Shown: positions 8,378 through 17,975 of the stretch, piece after piece
How positions within the stretch are numbered: position 1 is the first letter of the stretch
How the letters are laid out: each line of letters opens with the position of its first letter
Notes under the pieces: model-generated
Told to the model about the DNA's origin: nothing
Seen by the model: the letters and a program-made list of their open reading frames with translations, nothing else
The model's database searches: none
Assembly (NCBI GenBank): GCA_023437255.1
Contig: JAEZGR010000347.1
Location: forward strand, 1 to 22,261
Reading direction: 5' to 3'
Source of the DNA: Pseudomonadota bacterium
Lineage (GTDB): Bacteria > Pseudomonadota > Gammaproteobacteria > Burkholderiales > Burkholderiaceae_B
Length of the DNA: 22,261 nucleotides
Made by a program: the position numbers and the translations under genes

Positions 8378-9810
8378 GCAATTCCAGTTTCAAGCCGGTG
8401 GTCGCGCTGGTTGGCCGCGCGAACGTCGGCAAGTCCACTCTGTTCAACCGGATCACGCGTTCCCGCGCTGCGCTGGTGGCGGACTTCGCGGGTCTGACCC
8501 GCGATCGTCACTATGGCGAGGGCCGCATGGGGCGTCACCCCTTCATCGCGGTCGATACAGGCGGCTTCGAGCCGGTGGCAAAAGACGGCATTCTTAAGGA
8601 AATGGCCCGGCAGACGCATCAGGCCATTGCCGAAGCCGATGTCGTTATCTTTCTGGTCGATGCGCGCGCCGGCGTGAACGCCCACGATCACGAGATCGCG
8701 CAGCTGCTGCGTCGTTCTGGCCAGCGCGTATACCTGGCCGTCAACAAGGCCGAAGGCATGCGCGACTCTGCTGCGCTGGCGGAGTTTCACGAATTGGGGC
8801 TGGGCGAACCACGCCCCATTTCCGCATCGCATGGCGATGGCGTGGTCGAATTGATCGAAGACGCACTGTCGTTCCTCGATGAGACCGAAGAACCTGCCGA
8901 AGACGATGAGGCCGACGACTTCTTCCCCGAAGACATCGATCCCGACACCATCGATCTTGATGCGGAAGACGAGGTCGAGGAAGAAGCTGCTCAGCCTCGC
9001 CACCGTATCAAGCTGGCCATCGTCGGCCGGCCCAATGTGGGCAAGTCCACGCTCATCAACGCCCTGATCGGCGAAGAACGCGTCATTGCCTTTGACATGC
9101 CCGGCACTACCCGCGATGCCATCGAAATCGAGTTCGAGCGCGACGGCAAGGCCTACACGCTCATCGATACAGCAGGTCTGCGCCGCCGCGGCAAGGTCTT
9201 CGAGACCATCGAAAAATTTTCGGTGATCAAGACCCTGCAGGCTATCGAGGCCTGCAACGTCGTGCTGCTCATGGTCGACGCGCAAACCGAGATTTCCGAC
9301 CAAGACGCGCATATCGCCGGCTTCATTCTTGAAACGGGCCGCGCGCTGGTCGTGGCGATCAACAAGTGGGATGGACTCGATGCCGAGAAGCGCGAGTGGA
9401 TCCGCCGTGAGTTCGATCGCAAGCTGCGTTTCCTTTCTTTTGCGAAGGTGCATACGATCTCTGCGCTCAAGGGGCAGGGCCTCAAGGCCGTAATGAAATC
9501 GGTCAACGAGGCACACGCCGCGGCTTATCGCAAGCTCTCGACCCCCAAACTGACTCGCGCCCTGCATGCCGCGGTCGAGCAGCAGCCGCCACCTCGCAAG
9601 GGGATCTTTCGCCCGAAGATGCGCTACGCGCATCAGGGTGGCCAGAATCCGCCGCTCATCGTCATTCACGGCAGCGGCCTCGATGCGGTGGGCGATTCGT
9701 ACCGCCGCTACCTGGAATCGCGCTTTCGCACCGAGTTCCAGCTCGAAGGCACACCTCTGCGCATCGAATTCAAATCCTCGCACAACCCCTACGTACAAGG
9801 AAAGTCGTGA
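8374..9810 (+). CDS. der: Ribosome-assembly GTPase Der (EngA), tandem G domains
   Basis: Der helps mature the 50S subunit. The 478-residue protein has two GTPase domains and a C-terminal KH-like domain. Domain 1 has G1 GRANVGKS (14-21), DTGG (61-64) and NKAE (124-127). An acidic linker rich in Asp/Glu covers about 169-207. Domain 2 has GRPNVGKS (218-225), DTAG (265-268) and NKWD (330-333). The KH-like part ends with [10 protein letters not shown]. The first P-loop carries Ala where nearly all Der proteins have Pro (GRPNVGKS). The start is TTG at 8374, embedded in the bamB stop; no in-frame ATG precedes the conserved FKPVVALVG, so TTG is the best choice. The TGA overlaps hisC's GTG. Confidence 0.96.
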   Translation: MSNSSFKPVVALVGRANVGKSTLFNRITRSRAALVADFAGLTRDRHYGEGRMGRHPFIAVDTGGFEPVAKDGILKEMARQTHQAIAEADVVIFLVDARAGVNAHDHEIAQLLRRSGQRVYLAVNKAEGMRDSAALAEFHELGLGEPRPISASHGDGVVELIEDALSFLDETEEPAEDDEADDFFPEDIDPDTIDLDAEDEVEEEAAQPRHRIKLAIVGRPNVGKSTLINALIGEERVIAFDMPGTTRDAIEIEFERDGKAYTLIDTAGLRRRGKVFETIEKFSVIKTLQAIEACNVVLLMVDAQTEISDQDAHIAGFILETGRALVVAINKWDGLDAEKREWIRREFDRKLRFLSFAKVHTISALKGQGLKAVMKSVNEAHAAAYRKLSTPKLTRALHAAVEQQPPPRKGIFRPKMRYAHQGGQNPPLIVIHGSGLDAVGDSYRRYLESRFRTEFQLEGTPLRIEFKSSHNPYVQGKS

Positions 9811-10886
9811 GCCGGTACTGGAGTGATCACGTCGCCCGCCTGACGCCCTATACCCCGGGCGAGCAGCCCAAGATCGAGCGTCTGCTCAAGCTCAACACGA
9901 ATGAGCATCCGTACGGCCCATCGCCGCGTGCGCTTGAAGCGATCCGACGGGGCGCCGACGACGCTCTGCGGCTCTATCCCGACAACGAATCCACCGCATT
10001 GCGGATGGCCGTGGCGGATTTCTATGGCGTGAGCCCGGCTCAAGTCATGCCGGGGAATGGATCAGACGAAGTGCTGGCACACGTGTTCAACGCGCTGTTT
10101 CGGCATGGCGATCGTCCCCTGCTGATGCCCGACATCACATACAGTTTCTACAAGACTTACTGTCGGCTTTTCGATATCCCGGTGCATCTGGTTCCTTTGG
10201 CGGACGACTTCAGCATCCGGCCCGAAGACTACCTGAATCATGGGCTGCAACCGGCAGGCATCATCTTCGCAAACCCGAATGCCCCCACCGGCATGGCGCT
10301 GGGTCTGGCCGACATCGAGCGTATTGCCGCCGGCAATCCCGATGTCGCCGTGGTGGTCGACGAGGCCTATGTCGATTTTGGCGCAGAGAGCGCCGTTGCC
10401 TTGTTGGGCCGTTGCCCCAACATTGTGGTGATTCACACCCTGTCAAAGTCGCGGGCCCTGGCCGGCATGCGGGTGGGCTACAGCGTAGCCTCGCACGAAA
10501 TCACCGATGGCATCTTGCGCGTGAAGGATAGCTTCAATTCCTATCCGCTGGATCGTCTCGCCATCGCGGCGGCGGTCGCATCCATCGAAGATCGCGCCTA
10601 TTTCGAAGAAAATTGCCGAAAGGTCATCGAAGCGCGTGAGTGGCTCTCGCAACAGCTGGCAACCATGGGATTCCAGGTGTTGCCTTCAAGCACCAACTTC
10701 GTGTTTGCGCGTCATCCGGAATTCGATGCGGCACAGCTCGCCCGCGGCCTGCGTGAAGAAGGCATTCTGGTGCGTCACTTTACGGCCGCTCGCATCGATC
10801 AGTTCTTGCGAATTACAGTCGGCACGCCGGAAGATTGCGCGCGCCTTTGTAATGTCTTGTCTGAACAATTACTGAAAACCGATTAA
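9807..10886 (+). CDS. hisC: Histidinol-phosphate aminotransferase
   Basis: PLP enzyme converting imidazole-acetol phosphate to histidinol phosphate in histidine synthesis. The 359-residue protein is of fold type I. Visible features are [12 protein letters not shown], the cofactor-binding PGNGSDE (82-88), NPNAPTG, DEAYVDF (Asp185, Tyr188), the Schiff-base lysine in [10 protein letters not shown] (Lys214) and MRVGY with the phosphate-binding arginine. The C-terminal STNFVF and [12 protein letters not shown] are also typical. GTG at 9807 overlaps the der stop (GTGA); [15 protein letters not shown] is the usual family N-terminus, so this start is convincing. It lies outside any his operon here, so it may be a second hisC paralogue; some HisC-like enzymes also transaminate aromatic amino acids. 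Confidence 0.94.
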   Translation: MSRYWSDHVARLTPYTPGEQPKIERLLKLNTNEHPYGPSPRALEAIRRGADDALRLYPDNESTALRMAVADFYGVSPAQVMPGNGSDEVLAHVFNALFRHGDRPLLMPDITYSFYKTYCRLFDIPVHLVPLADDFSIRPEDYLNHGLQPAGIIFANPNAPTGMALGLADIERIAAGNPDVAVVVDEAYVDFGAESAVALLGRCPNIVVIHTLSKSRALAGMRVGYSVASHEITDGILRVKDSFNSYPLDRLAIAAAVASIEDRAYFEENCRKVIEAREWLSQQLATMGFQVLPSSTNFVFARHPEFDAAQLARGLREEGILVRHFTAARIDQFLRITVGTPEDCARLCNVLSEQLLKTD

Positions 10887-10923
10887 AATCTTTGCATTAC
10901 GGGTCTGTGCGGCGTGCGGAATA

Positions 10924-10962
10924 AGGGAAAACCCTGTACATTAGACGTTTACGTCGTTTTTT
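10924..10962 (+). terminator. Weak terminator-like hairpins between hisC and hfq
   Basis: Two small inverted repeats follow each other: AGGG-AAAA-CCCT (10924-10935) and GACGT-TT-ACGTC (10944-10955), the second followed by G and six Ts (10957-10962). The second could fold as GACG-TTTA-CGTC. The stem is short, so termination would be partial at best. It may separate hisC from hfq transcription or sit in an hfq leader. A TATAAC at 10965-10970 resembles a -10 box for hfq, but no good -35 is present. Confidence 0.35.
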
Positions 10963-10991
10963 CCTATAACAACACAACAGGAGCCTAGCCA

Positions 10992-11228
10992 ATGAGCAAT
11001 AAAGGGCAAACATTACAAGATCCGTTTCTCAACGCTTTGCGCAAGGACCACGTGCCCGTTTCGATCTACCTCGTCAATGGCATCAAGCTGCAAGGCCAGG
11101 TCGAATCCTTCGATCAATATGTCGTGCTTCTGCGTAACACGGTCACCCAAATGGTGTACAAGCACGCAATCTCCACCGTCGTTCCTTCACGTCCGGTCAA
11201 TTTCCAGGCGGATGGCGCGTCTGAATAA
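10992..11228 (+). CDS. hfq: RNA chaperone Hfq
   Basis: Hexameric Sm-like protein that pairs small RNAs with target mRNAs. The 78-residue protein carries the family N-terminus [31 protein letters not shown] (given here in outline; Sm1 covers about residues 7-45) and the Sm2 motif VYKHAIST. The proximal-face Gln-Asp of LQDPFLN and the His of YKHAIS are present. The C-terminal tail is very short (about 12 residues after the Sm core) compared with 102-residue E. coli Hfq, as is common in betaproteobacteria. An AGGAG at 10979-10983 lies 8 bases before the ATG, the best ribosome-binding site in this part of the window. A strong intrinsic terminator follows. Confidence 0.98.
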   Translation: MSNKGQTLQDPFLNALRKDHVPVSIYLVNGIKLQGQVESFDQYVVLLRNTVTQMVYKHAISTVVPSRPVNFQADGASE

Positions 11229-11261
11229 GCGCTCTTCCAGTATCACCCGTTCCCATTCCGT

Positions 11262-11294
11262 GCCCGTCGCAGGTTTGACTGCGACGGGCCTTTT
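11262..11294 (+). terminator. Strong rho-independent terminator between hfq and hflX
   Basis: GCCCGTCGCAG (11262-11272) and CTGCGACGGGC (11279-11289) form a perfect 11-bp stem with a 6-base loop GTTTGA, followed by C and TTTT. It lies 33 bases after the hfq stop and only 20 bases before the hflX ATG. It should end most hfq transcripts, leaving hflX to read-through or to a promoter I could not identify. Confidence 0.85.
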
Positions 11295-11309
11295 GTCTGT
11301 GTGCAGCCC

Positions 11310-12416
11310 ATGAAATCTTTGATCATCACGGTCGATATGGGCGAGCCCGACTACGAAGCCCATGCCGAAGAGTTCCGCATGCTGGCCGAGGGGGCGGGTG
11401 CCGAAATCGTTGAAAGCCTGCGTGTACGTCGCGGTCGCCCGGACGCCGCCCACTTCATTGGGTCCGGCAAGGTGGAAGAGGCCGCCGCCCTGGTGCAGGC
11501 AACGCAACCCGAAGTCATTCTTGTCGATCAGCCGCTTTCACCCGCGCAACAGCGTAACCTTGAGCGTGCACTCAAAGTCCGCGTGGTCGACCGGGTGTCG
11601 CTGATTCTCGATATCTTTGCATTGCGGGCCAAGAGTCATGAGGGCAAGCTGCAGGTCGAGCTTGCCCAGCTTCAGCACCTTTCCACCCGACTGACCCGGA
11701 TGTGGACGCACTTGGAGCGACAGCAGGGCGGTATCGGCATACGCGGGCCCGGGGAGTCGCAGCTTGAGCTGGACCGCCGCATGATCGGCGCCAAGGTCAA
11801 GGTCCTGCGTGAGCGGCTCGCCCGCGTGCAGCGCCAGCGAACCACCCAGCGGCGGTCGCGTTCCCGTGGCAACACCTTCTCTGTATCGCTGGTGGGCTAT
11901 ACCAACGCCGGCAAGTCCACGCTGTTCAACGCGCTGACCCGTGCAGACGCCTATGCAGCCGACCAGCTCTTTGCCACACTCGACACCACGACGCGGCGCA
12001 TCTGGATCGAAGGGGCAGGGCAGGTGGTCGTCTCCGATACGGTGGGATTCATCCGCGATCTGCCGCCCACCCTGATCGCCGCGTTCCGGGCCACCCTTGA
12101 AGAAACCCTACACGCCGACCTGCTGCTGCATGTTGGCGACGCCGCAAGCCCGCAGCGCGATGAACAGATGCTGGAAGTCGACAAGGTTCTGGAAGATATC
12201 GGTGCGAACCAAATTCCCCGAATACTGGTCTATAACAAAATAGACTTGGCCGGGTACGAGCCCCGGGTCGAGCGGAATGAACATGGTACGATTGCACGAG
12301 TTTTTGTAAGCGCGCTTGCGCGCTCTGGTTTGGAGGGTCTGCGTGGGGCGATCGCCGAATCAGCTCAAATCGCGGGAAACAATGCGTTCAATGTCGAAAA
12401 TATTCAACCTGAATGA
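11310..12416 (+). CDS. hflX: Ribosome-associated GTPase HflX
   Basis: HflX binds the 50S subunit and splits stalled ribosomes under stress. From ATG 11310 it has 368 residues. An N-terminal HflX domain (about 1-130) is followed by a basic helical segment with RGPGESQLELDRR (145-157) and an Arg-rich stretch. The GTPase domain has G1 GYTNAGKS (196-203), the switch segment LFATLDTTTRR, G3 DTVGFIRDLP (243-252) and G4 NKID (309-312). A GTG at 11301 in the same frame lies almost on the terminator, so I prefer the ATG, which gives the usual MKSLIITVD start. The end overlaps hflK by about 26 bases. The order hfq-hflX-hflK-hflC is conserved across proteobacteria. Confidence 0.96.
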   Translation: MKSLIITVDMGEPDYEAHAEEFRMLAEGAGAEIVESLRVRRGRPDAAHFIGSGKVEEAAALVQATQPEVILVDQPLSPAQQRNLERALKVRVVDRVSLILDIFALRAKSHEGKLQVELAQLQHLSTRLTRMWTHLERQQGGIGIRGPGESQLELDRRMIGAKVKVLRERLARVQRQRTTQRRSRSRGNTFSVSLVGYTNAGKSTLFNALTRADAYAADQLFATLDTTTRRIWIEGAGQVVVSDTVGFIRDLPPTLIAAFRATLEETLHADLLLHVGDAASPQRDEQMLEVDKVLEDIGANQIPRILVYNKIDLAGYEPRVERNEHGTIARVFVSALARSGLEGLRGAIAESAQIAGNNAFNVENIQPE

Positions 12417-13704
12417 TCCCGGCTGGGGTCGCGGTGGTCGCAACGAAGACGGCCGCAACGAAGACGACGCATCGCGCCGTCCTCGTAATAATGAAGCGCC
12501 CCCCGATCTCGACGAGGTCTGGCGCGACTTCAATAATCGAATCAGTTCGCTGTTCGGAAGCAAACGTGGTGGCGGTGGCCCGCGTCCGCCGCGCTCCAGT
12601 GGTGGCGGCGTGCCTTCGTTGCCGTCCGGCTCACCGAAGCTGCTCGGCGTGCTCGCCCTCATTGCCATCATCATTTGGGGTTTGAGCGGCTTCATGATCG
12701 TGCAGGAAGGGCAGGTTGCCGTGGTGACCCGCTTCGGTCAGTACATCAAGACCCTGCCGCCGGGCCTGCAGTGGCGCATGCCGTACCCCATCGAGCAGGA
12801 TCAGATGGTCAACATCTCCCAACTTCGTACTTTCGAAGTGGGTTATCGCGGCAGTGCACGCAACAAGGTGCTGCCCGAATCGCTCATGCTGACCACCGAC
12901 GAAAACATCGTCGACGTTCAATACGTCGTTCAATACCGCCTGAATCCCGACGGTGCGCCCGATTACCTGTTCCGCACGGCCAACCCCGATGAGTCGGTGC
13001 GTCAGGCCGCCGAAACGGCCATGCGCGAGATCGTGGGTCGCAAGACGATGGACTTCGTGTTGTACGAAGGGCGTACCGAGGTCGCATCCGAAGTATTGGC
13101 CCTGGCCCAGAGCATTCTCGATCGCTACCACACCGGTATTCAGATCAGTACCGTCGCCATTCAGAACGTGCAGCCGCCAGAGCAGGTCCAGGCCGCGTTC
13201 GATGACGCGGTCAAGGCCGGTCAGGACCGCGAGCGTCAGATCAACGAAGGCAATGCGTACGCGAATCAGATCCTGCCGCAGGCACAGGGTCAGGTTGCCC
13301 GCATGCTGCAAGACGCCGAGGGTTACCGCGCCAAGGTCGTCGGCGATGCCGAAGGTGACACCTCACGCTTCACGAGCGTTGAGCGCGAGTTTGCCAAGGC
13401 GCCCGACGTGACGCGCCAGCGCATGTACCTGGCCACCATGCAGGAAATCCTCGAGAACTCTGCCAAGGTCTTGGTCGATGCCGATTCCAGCAACAACATG
13501 CTGTATCTGCCACTCGACAAGATCATGAGTCAGGCCGCCCGCGACCATCGCCCGGCATCCACGGGAAGCGCTTCGGTCGAAGCCACCACCGGCGCTGCCG
13601 CTGCGGCTTCGTCCAGCAGGCAGCCGGCCCCGGCCACCAGCTCGGTGCCGTCCAGCAGTTCTGCAGCGCGCAGCGCGCAGCTGGCCAACCCTTATTCCCG
13701 CTAG
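12391..13704 (+). CDS. hflK: HflK, FtsH protease modulator (SPFH/stomatin family)
   Basis: HflK and HflC form a large periplasmic-side cage around the FtsH membrane protease and modulate its access to substrates. The 437-residue protein starts MSKIFNLNDPGWGRGG, followed by a Gly/Arg/Asn-rich and acidic cytoplasmic tail with PPDLDEVWRDFNNRISSLFG (family signature) and a Gly/Pro/Arg stretch. One membrane helix lies at about 84-104. The SPFH domain follows (VQEGQVAVVTRFG and later LPPGLQWRMPYPIE). A long coiled region and an Ala/Ser/Pro-rich C-terminal tail (about 395-437) end the protein. ATG 12391 lies inside hflX; an ATG three codons upstream (12382) is also possible. The overlap suggests coupling to hflX. 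Confidence 0.95.
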   Translation: MSKIFNLNDPGWGRGGRNEDGRNEDDASRRPRNNEAPPDLDEVWRDFNNRISSLFGSKRGGGGPRPPRSSGGGVPSLPSGSPKLLGVLALIAIIIWGLSGFMIVQEGQVAVVTRFGQYIKTLPPGLQWRMPYPIEQDQMVNISQLRTFEVGYRGSARNKVLPESLMLTTDENIVDVQYVVQYRLNPDGAPDYLFRTANPDESVRQAAETAMREIVGRKTMDFVLYEGRTEVASEVLALAQSILDRYHTGIQISTVAIQNVQPPEQVQAAFDDAVKAGQDRERQINEGNAYANQILPQAQGQVARMLQDAEGYRAKVVGDAEGDTSRFTSVEREFAKAPDVTRQRMYLATMQEILENSAKVLVDADSSNNMLYLPLDKIMSQAARDHRPASTGSASVEATTGAAAAASSSRQPAPATSSVPSSSSAARSAQLANPYSR

Positions 13705-13714
13705 GAGCACAAAG

Positions 13715-14626
13715 ATGCAACGTATGTTCCCTGCACTGGTGGGCCTGCTCATCGTCCTTGCAGTGCTGTCTTCCTGCGTGTTCGTCGTGCGTGAGCGCGA
13801 CGCCGTGCTGGTGTTCGCCCTGGGTGAAGTTCGCCGCACCATCGTCGAACCGGGGCTGTATTTCAAGCTGCCTCCGCCGTTCGAAACGGTCACGCGCCTC
13901 GACAAGCGTCTGCAGACCATCGAAACAAACGATCCGGAACGCATTCAGACTGCTGAGAAGAAGAACCTGCTGATCGATTCCTTCGTGAAGTGGCGCATCG
14001 ACGATCCCCGTCTCTTCTACGTCACCTTCGGCTCGAACGACCGCGCTGCTGTCGAGCGTCTGCAGGCGCAGATCCGCGACGCCCTGAACGCGGCAGTCAA
14101 CGTGCGCACGGTGAAAGAGGTGGTCTCGAGCGAACGTGACACGATCATGCGCGAAATCCTCAGCAACGTTCAGCGCCGAGCGAAGCCGCTGGGCGTGGAA
14201 ATTGTCGACGTGCGTCTGCGCCGTATCGAGTTTGCGCCCGAGATTTCCGAGTCGGTGTACCGCCGTATGGAAGCCGAACGTAAGCAGGAAGCCAATCGTC
14301 TGCGTGCGTCCGGTGCCGCCGATGGCGAGCGCATCCGCGCCCAGGCCGATCGTCAGCGTCAGGAAATGCTGGCCGAAGCGTACGCGCAGGCCCAGGCAAT
14401 CAAGGGTGAGGGTGAAGGTAAGGCGGCGGGTATTTACGCCGAAGCTTACGGCAAGAACCCCGAGTTCTACGACTTCTACCGCAGCCTTGAGGCCTACCGC
14501 TCGGCGTTTGGCGGCCAGGGCGACACGCTCGTCCTCAGCCCCAAGTCTGACTTCTTCAAGTTCTGGAAAGAAGCGAAGGGCGGTCAGGAAGCTCCGGGCG
14601 ACGCTCTCAGGCCCCTGCCGCAGTAA
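13715..14626 (+). CDS. hflC: HflC, FtsH protease modulator (SPFH/stomatin family)
   Basis: Partner of HflK in the FtsH-HflKC complex. The 303-residue protein has an N-terminal membrane helix at about 5-24 (FPALVGLLIVLAVLSSCVFVV), then an SPFH domain starting VRERDAVLVFALGEVRRTI, with GLYFKLPPPFETV and DLR-type segments such as LLIDSFVKWRIDDPRLFY. A helical, charged region with RRMEAERKQEANRLRA and GEGEGKAAGIYAEAYGKNPEFY is characteristic of HflC. AGGAG at 13703-13707 overlaps the hflK stop and lies 7 bases before the ATG, a good ribosome-binding site. The gene follows hflK by 10 bases. Confidence 0.96.
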   Translation: MQRMFPALVGLLIVLAVLSSCVFVVRERDAVLVFALGEVRRTIVEPGLYFKLPPPFETVTRLDKRLQTIETNDPERIQTAEKKNLLIDSFVKWRIDDPRLFYVTFGSNDRAAVERLQAQIRDALNAAVNVRTVKEVVSSERDTIMREILSNVQRRAKPLGVEIVDVRLRRIEFAPEISESVYRRMEAERKQEANRLRASGAADGERIRAQADRQRQEMLAEAYAQAQAIKGEGEGKAAGIYAEAYGKNPEFYDFYRSLEAYRSAFGGQGDTLVLSPKSDFFKFWKEAKGGQEAPGDALRPLPQ

Positions 14627-14637
14627 GTATGTTCCAC

Positions 14638-14669
14638 GCGCCGCGCCCGCAGCACTGCAGGCGCGGCGC
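14638..14669 (+). repeat. Long GC-rich hairpin just after hflC, without T-tract
   Basis: GCGCCGCGCC (14638-14647) and GGCGCGGCGC (14660-14669) form a perfect 10-bp stem, and the loop itself contains GCAG-CA-CTGC, which could extend the fold. It begins 11 bases after the hflC stop. No T-run follows, so it may instead protect the 3' end of the hflC mRNA or stop transcription with another factor. Confidence 0.5.
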
Positions 14670-14688
14670 AATCACGCCTGCCGACCGT

Positions 14689-14716
14689 TTGCGCTGCGCG
14701 CTGCATGGTTTACAAT
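14689..14716 (+). promoter_or_regulatory. Possible sigma-70-type promoter upstream of hisZ
   Basis: TTGCGC (14689-14694) and TACAAT (14711-14716) are separated by 16 bases and resemble -35 and -10 boxes (the -10 matches 5 of 6). Start would be near 14723. An intrinsic terminator starts only about 23 bases further on, so a transcript from here would either be a leader that must read through, or a tiny RNA of about 60 bases. Inferred from motif match only. Confidence 0.45.
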
Positions 14717-14745
14717 AGCGTGTAAGTTTCGATTACTTTTCCGCG

Positions 14746-14785
14746 AGCGACTTGGCGGGCTTACGCCCCAAGTCGCTTTTTGTTT
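14746..14785 (+). terminator. Rho-independent terminator in the hisZ leader
   Basis: AGCGACTTGG (14746-14755) pairs perfectly with CCAAGTCGCT (14768-14777) around a 12-base loop, and TTTTTGTTT follows. The loop contains GGGCTTAC. It ends about 35 bases before hisZ. It could close the hflX-hflK-hflC unit, act as an attenuator for hisZ-purA, or end a short RNA from the promoter at 14689-14716. Confidence 0.8.
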
Positions 14786-14821
14786 GGCATTCGCTTGAAG
14801 CGAACTCACTCAAGACCAATG

Positions 14822-15985
14822 ATGACCAAGTGGTTGTTGCCGGAAAGCCTGGCGGACATCCTTCCCGCCGAGGCGCGTCGCATCGAAGAATTGCGCCGCA
14901 AGCTGCTCGACCTATATCGCGTGTACGGCTTTGAGCTGGTGATGCCGCCGCTGGTGGAATACCTCGAGTCGCTCCTCACGGGGCACGGTCACGACCTCTC
15001 GCTGCGCACCAACAAGCTTGTCGACCAACTCTCGGGTCGCACCCTCGGCGTGCGGGCCGACATGACACCTCAGGTGGCACGTATCGACGCCCATCTGCTC
15101 AATCGTGAAGGCGTCACGCGTCTGTGCTATTGCGGCTCTGTGCTGCATGCGCGGCCCATGGGCCTATTGTCTGATCGCGAGCTGCTGCAGATCGGCGCCG
15201 AGATCTTCGGCCACCCGGGGGTCGAGGCCGACATCCAGGTCATTGAACTGGCGCTCCAGAGCGTACGCCTTGCCGGCGTGGGCCGTCCGCGGCTCGATCT
15301 CAATCATCCCGGGGTCCTGCGCGCCATCGTCGAGTCCGATCCGGCCCTCGCCGGCTTGGCCGAAGATGTTGCCGACCTGCTGTCCACCAAAGATATCGCA
15401 GGGCTGCGCAGCCTGGCCGAAACCACGCCCGAGCTGCAATCCACCACGCTGCAGGCGCTGGTCGAACTGGCCAGCCTGTACGGGGGCCGTGAAGTGCTGC
15501 AGCGCGCACGCGAGGTGCTGCCACCCCTGCCGGCGGTGGCACAGGCGCTCGACGACCTGCAGCAGCTGGCCGGTTTTCTGGCTGACTACGAACTCAGTTT
15601 CGATTTTGCCGACGTGCGTTCGGGCTATGGCTACCATTCCGGCATCGTGTTCGCCATCTACGCCGACGGCTGGCACGACACGCTGGTACGCGGCGGCCGT
15701 TACGACGGCGTCGGTGTTGCATTCGGCCGCTCGAGGCCGGCCACGGGTTTCAGCCTCGATCTTCGTATGCTGGCAGCCGGGCTACCCCCCGCCGAGCCGG
15801 CCAAGGCAGTGCGTGCACCATGGGGCTGCGATCCGGCCCTTTCGGCGGCGCTGCAGCAGCTGCGTGCCCAGGGCACGATTGTGGTCCAGGTATTGCCGGG
15901 TCAGCAACAAAGCCTCGACGAGTTCGTGTTTGACCGCGAACTGGTTCTGGAAGGCGACCAATGGAAGGTGAGGGCGATTCAGTAG
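14822..15985 (+). CDS. hisZ: ATP phosphoribosyltransferase regulatory subunit HisZ
   Basis: HisZ is a HisRS-like protein without aminoacylation activity that combines with the short form of HisG to catalyse and regulate the first step of histidine synthesis. The 387-residue protein starts [20 protein letters not shown], the family N-terminus. Class II synthetase-like features are visible: [18 protein letters not shown] (motif 2 area), [28 protein letters not shown] and RGGRYDGVG with the following [10 protein letters not shown]. It lacks the anticodon-binding domain of HisS. An ATG directly before (14819) is equally possible. It follows a terminator and precedes purA by about 83 bases, the common Burkholderiales arrangement. 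Its presence implies a short HisG elsewhere in the genome. Confidence 0.95.
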   Translation: MTKWLLPESLADILPAEARRIEELRRKLLDLYRVYGFELVMPPLVEYLESLLTGHGHDLSLRTNKLVDQLSGRTLGVRADMTPQVARIDAHLLNREGVTRLCYCGSVLHARPMGLLSDRELLQIGAEIFGHPGVEADIQVIELALQSVRLAGVGRPRLDLNHPGVLRAIVESDPALAGLAEDVADLLSTKDIAGLRSLAETTPELQSTTLQALVELASLYGGREVLQRAREVLPPLPAVAQALDDLQQLAGFLADYELSFDFADVRSGYGYHSGIVFAIYADGWHDTLVRGGRYDGVGVAFGRSRPATGFSLDLRMLAAGLPPAEPAKAVRAPWGCDPALSAALQQLRAQGTIVVQVLPGQQQSLDEFVFDRELVLEGDQWKVRAIQ

Positions 15986-16056
15986 CGCGCCGGTTTCTGC
16001 TGCTTTATCGTATGGGTTTTCACATCGGTCGGCCTTGCGGGGCCGGCACATCGTAA

Positions 16057-17364
<1,308 letters not shown>

Positions 17365-17382
17365 TACAAGGAATTGCGCACC

Positions 17383-17922
17383 ATGACCCTGCCCGCCAAT
17401 ACTGATCGCGATCACTGGGTATCCTGGGATCAATATCACGAGCTTATCGAACGCCTTGCACTGATCGTGCATGAGTCCGAGTGGAAGTTCGACAAGATCC
17501 TGTGTCTGGCACGGGGTGGTGTGCGCGTCGGTGATGTGCTGTCGCGCATCTTCGACGTGCCGCTGGGCATTCTGGCTACCAGCAGCTATCGCGAAGCGGC
17601 GGGCACCGTTCAGGGGCAGCTCGACATCGCACAGTTCATCACCATTACGCGCGGCACGCTCGACGGCAAGGTCCTGATGGTCGACGACATGGTCGACACT
17701 GGTCTCACTTTCAGCCGCGTGCGTGACCACCTGGTTCGTCAGTTTCCGGGCATCGAAGAGCTGCGTACCGCGGTGCTGTGGTGGAAGGGCCACTCTCAGG
17801 CAATTCCCGATTACTACGTCGAAAAGCTGCCGACCAACCCCTGGATCCACCAGCCGTTCGAGGATTACGACAGTATCCGGCCGCACCAGCTCGAGTCCTG
17901 GCTGCGCAAGGGTACCCGCTAA
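17383..17922 (+). CDS. Purine-type phosphoribosyltransferase (COG2236-like)
   Basis: Probably transfers phosphoribose from PRPP to a purine base such as hypoxanthine, guanine or xanthine. The 179-residue protein has a type I PRTase fold: KILCLARGGVRVGD (about 38-51), LGILATSSYREAAG, and the PRPP-binding loop VLMVDDMVDTGLTF (97-110). The C-terminal segment NPWIHQPFEDYD and the tail SIRPHQLESWL resemble this family. AAGGA about 10 bases upstream favours ATG 17383 over an in-frame TTG at 17374. Placement right after purA, whose substrate is IMP, fits purine salvage, but the base used cannot be read from sequence; a nicotinate-related or other role is not excluded. Confidence 0.85.
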   Translation: MTLPANTDRDHWVSWDQYHELIERLALIVHESEWKFDKILCLARGGVRVGDVLSRIFDVPLGILATSSYREAAGTVQGQLDIAQFITITRGTLDGKVLMVDDMVDTGLTFSRVRDHLVRQFPGIEELRTAVLWWKGHSQAIPDYYVEKLPTNPWIHQPFEDYDSIRPHQLESWLRKGTR

Positions 17923-17945
17923 GCAGTGCGGCAATTGCGCACTAA

Positions 17946-17975
17946 TTGACTAACCAAGCAGGACCGGGGTAAGAT
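17946..17975 (+). promoter_or_regulatory. Probable promoter of the rpsU-dnaG-rpoD group
   Basis: TTGACT (17946-17951) and TAAGAT (17970-17975), with an 18-base spacer, resemble -35 and -10 boxes; the -35 matches 5 of 6. Start would be near 17982, giving a leader of about 47 bases to rpsU. This is the best -35 box I noticed between genes. Confidence 0.55.

Noticed and set aside
8227..9798. 523-residue minus-strand open frame opposite der
   Set aside because: Antisense shadow; the forward strand has both GTPase domains in full.
14780..14821. Upstream TTG start for hisZ
   Set aside because: The TTG lies in the T-run of the terminator, and the HisZ family starts a few residues before [12 protein letters not shown].
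16033..16051. CGGCC-GGCCG-type hairpin between hisZ and purA
   Set aside because: Stem of about 5 bp with no T-run; could arise by chance in GC-rich DNA.
17925..17943. AGTGCG-GCAATTG-CGCACT hairpin after the phosphoribosyltransferase as a terminator
   Set aside because: Six-bp stem but no T-run follows; it may be a minor hairpin only.
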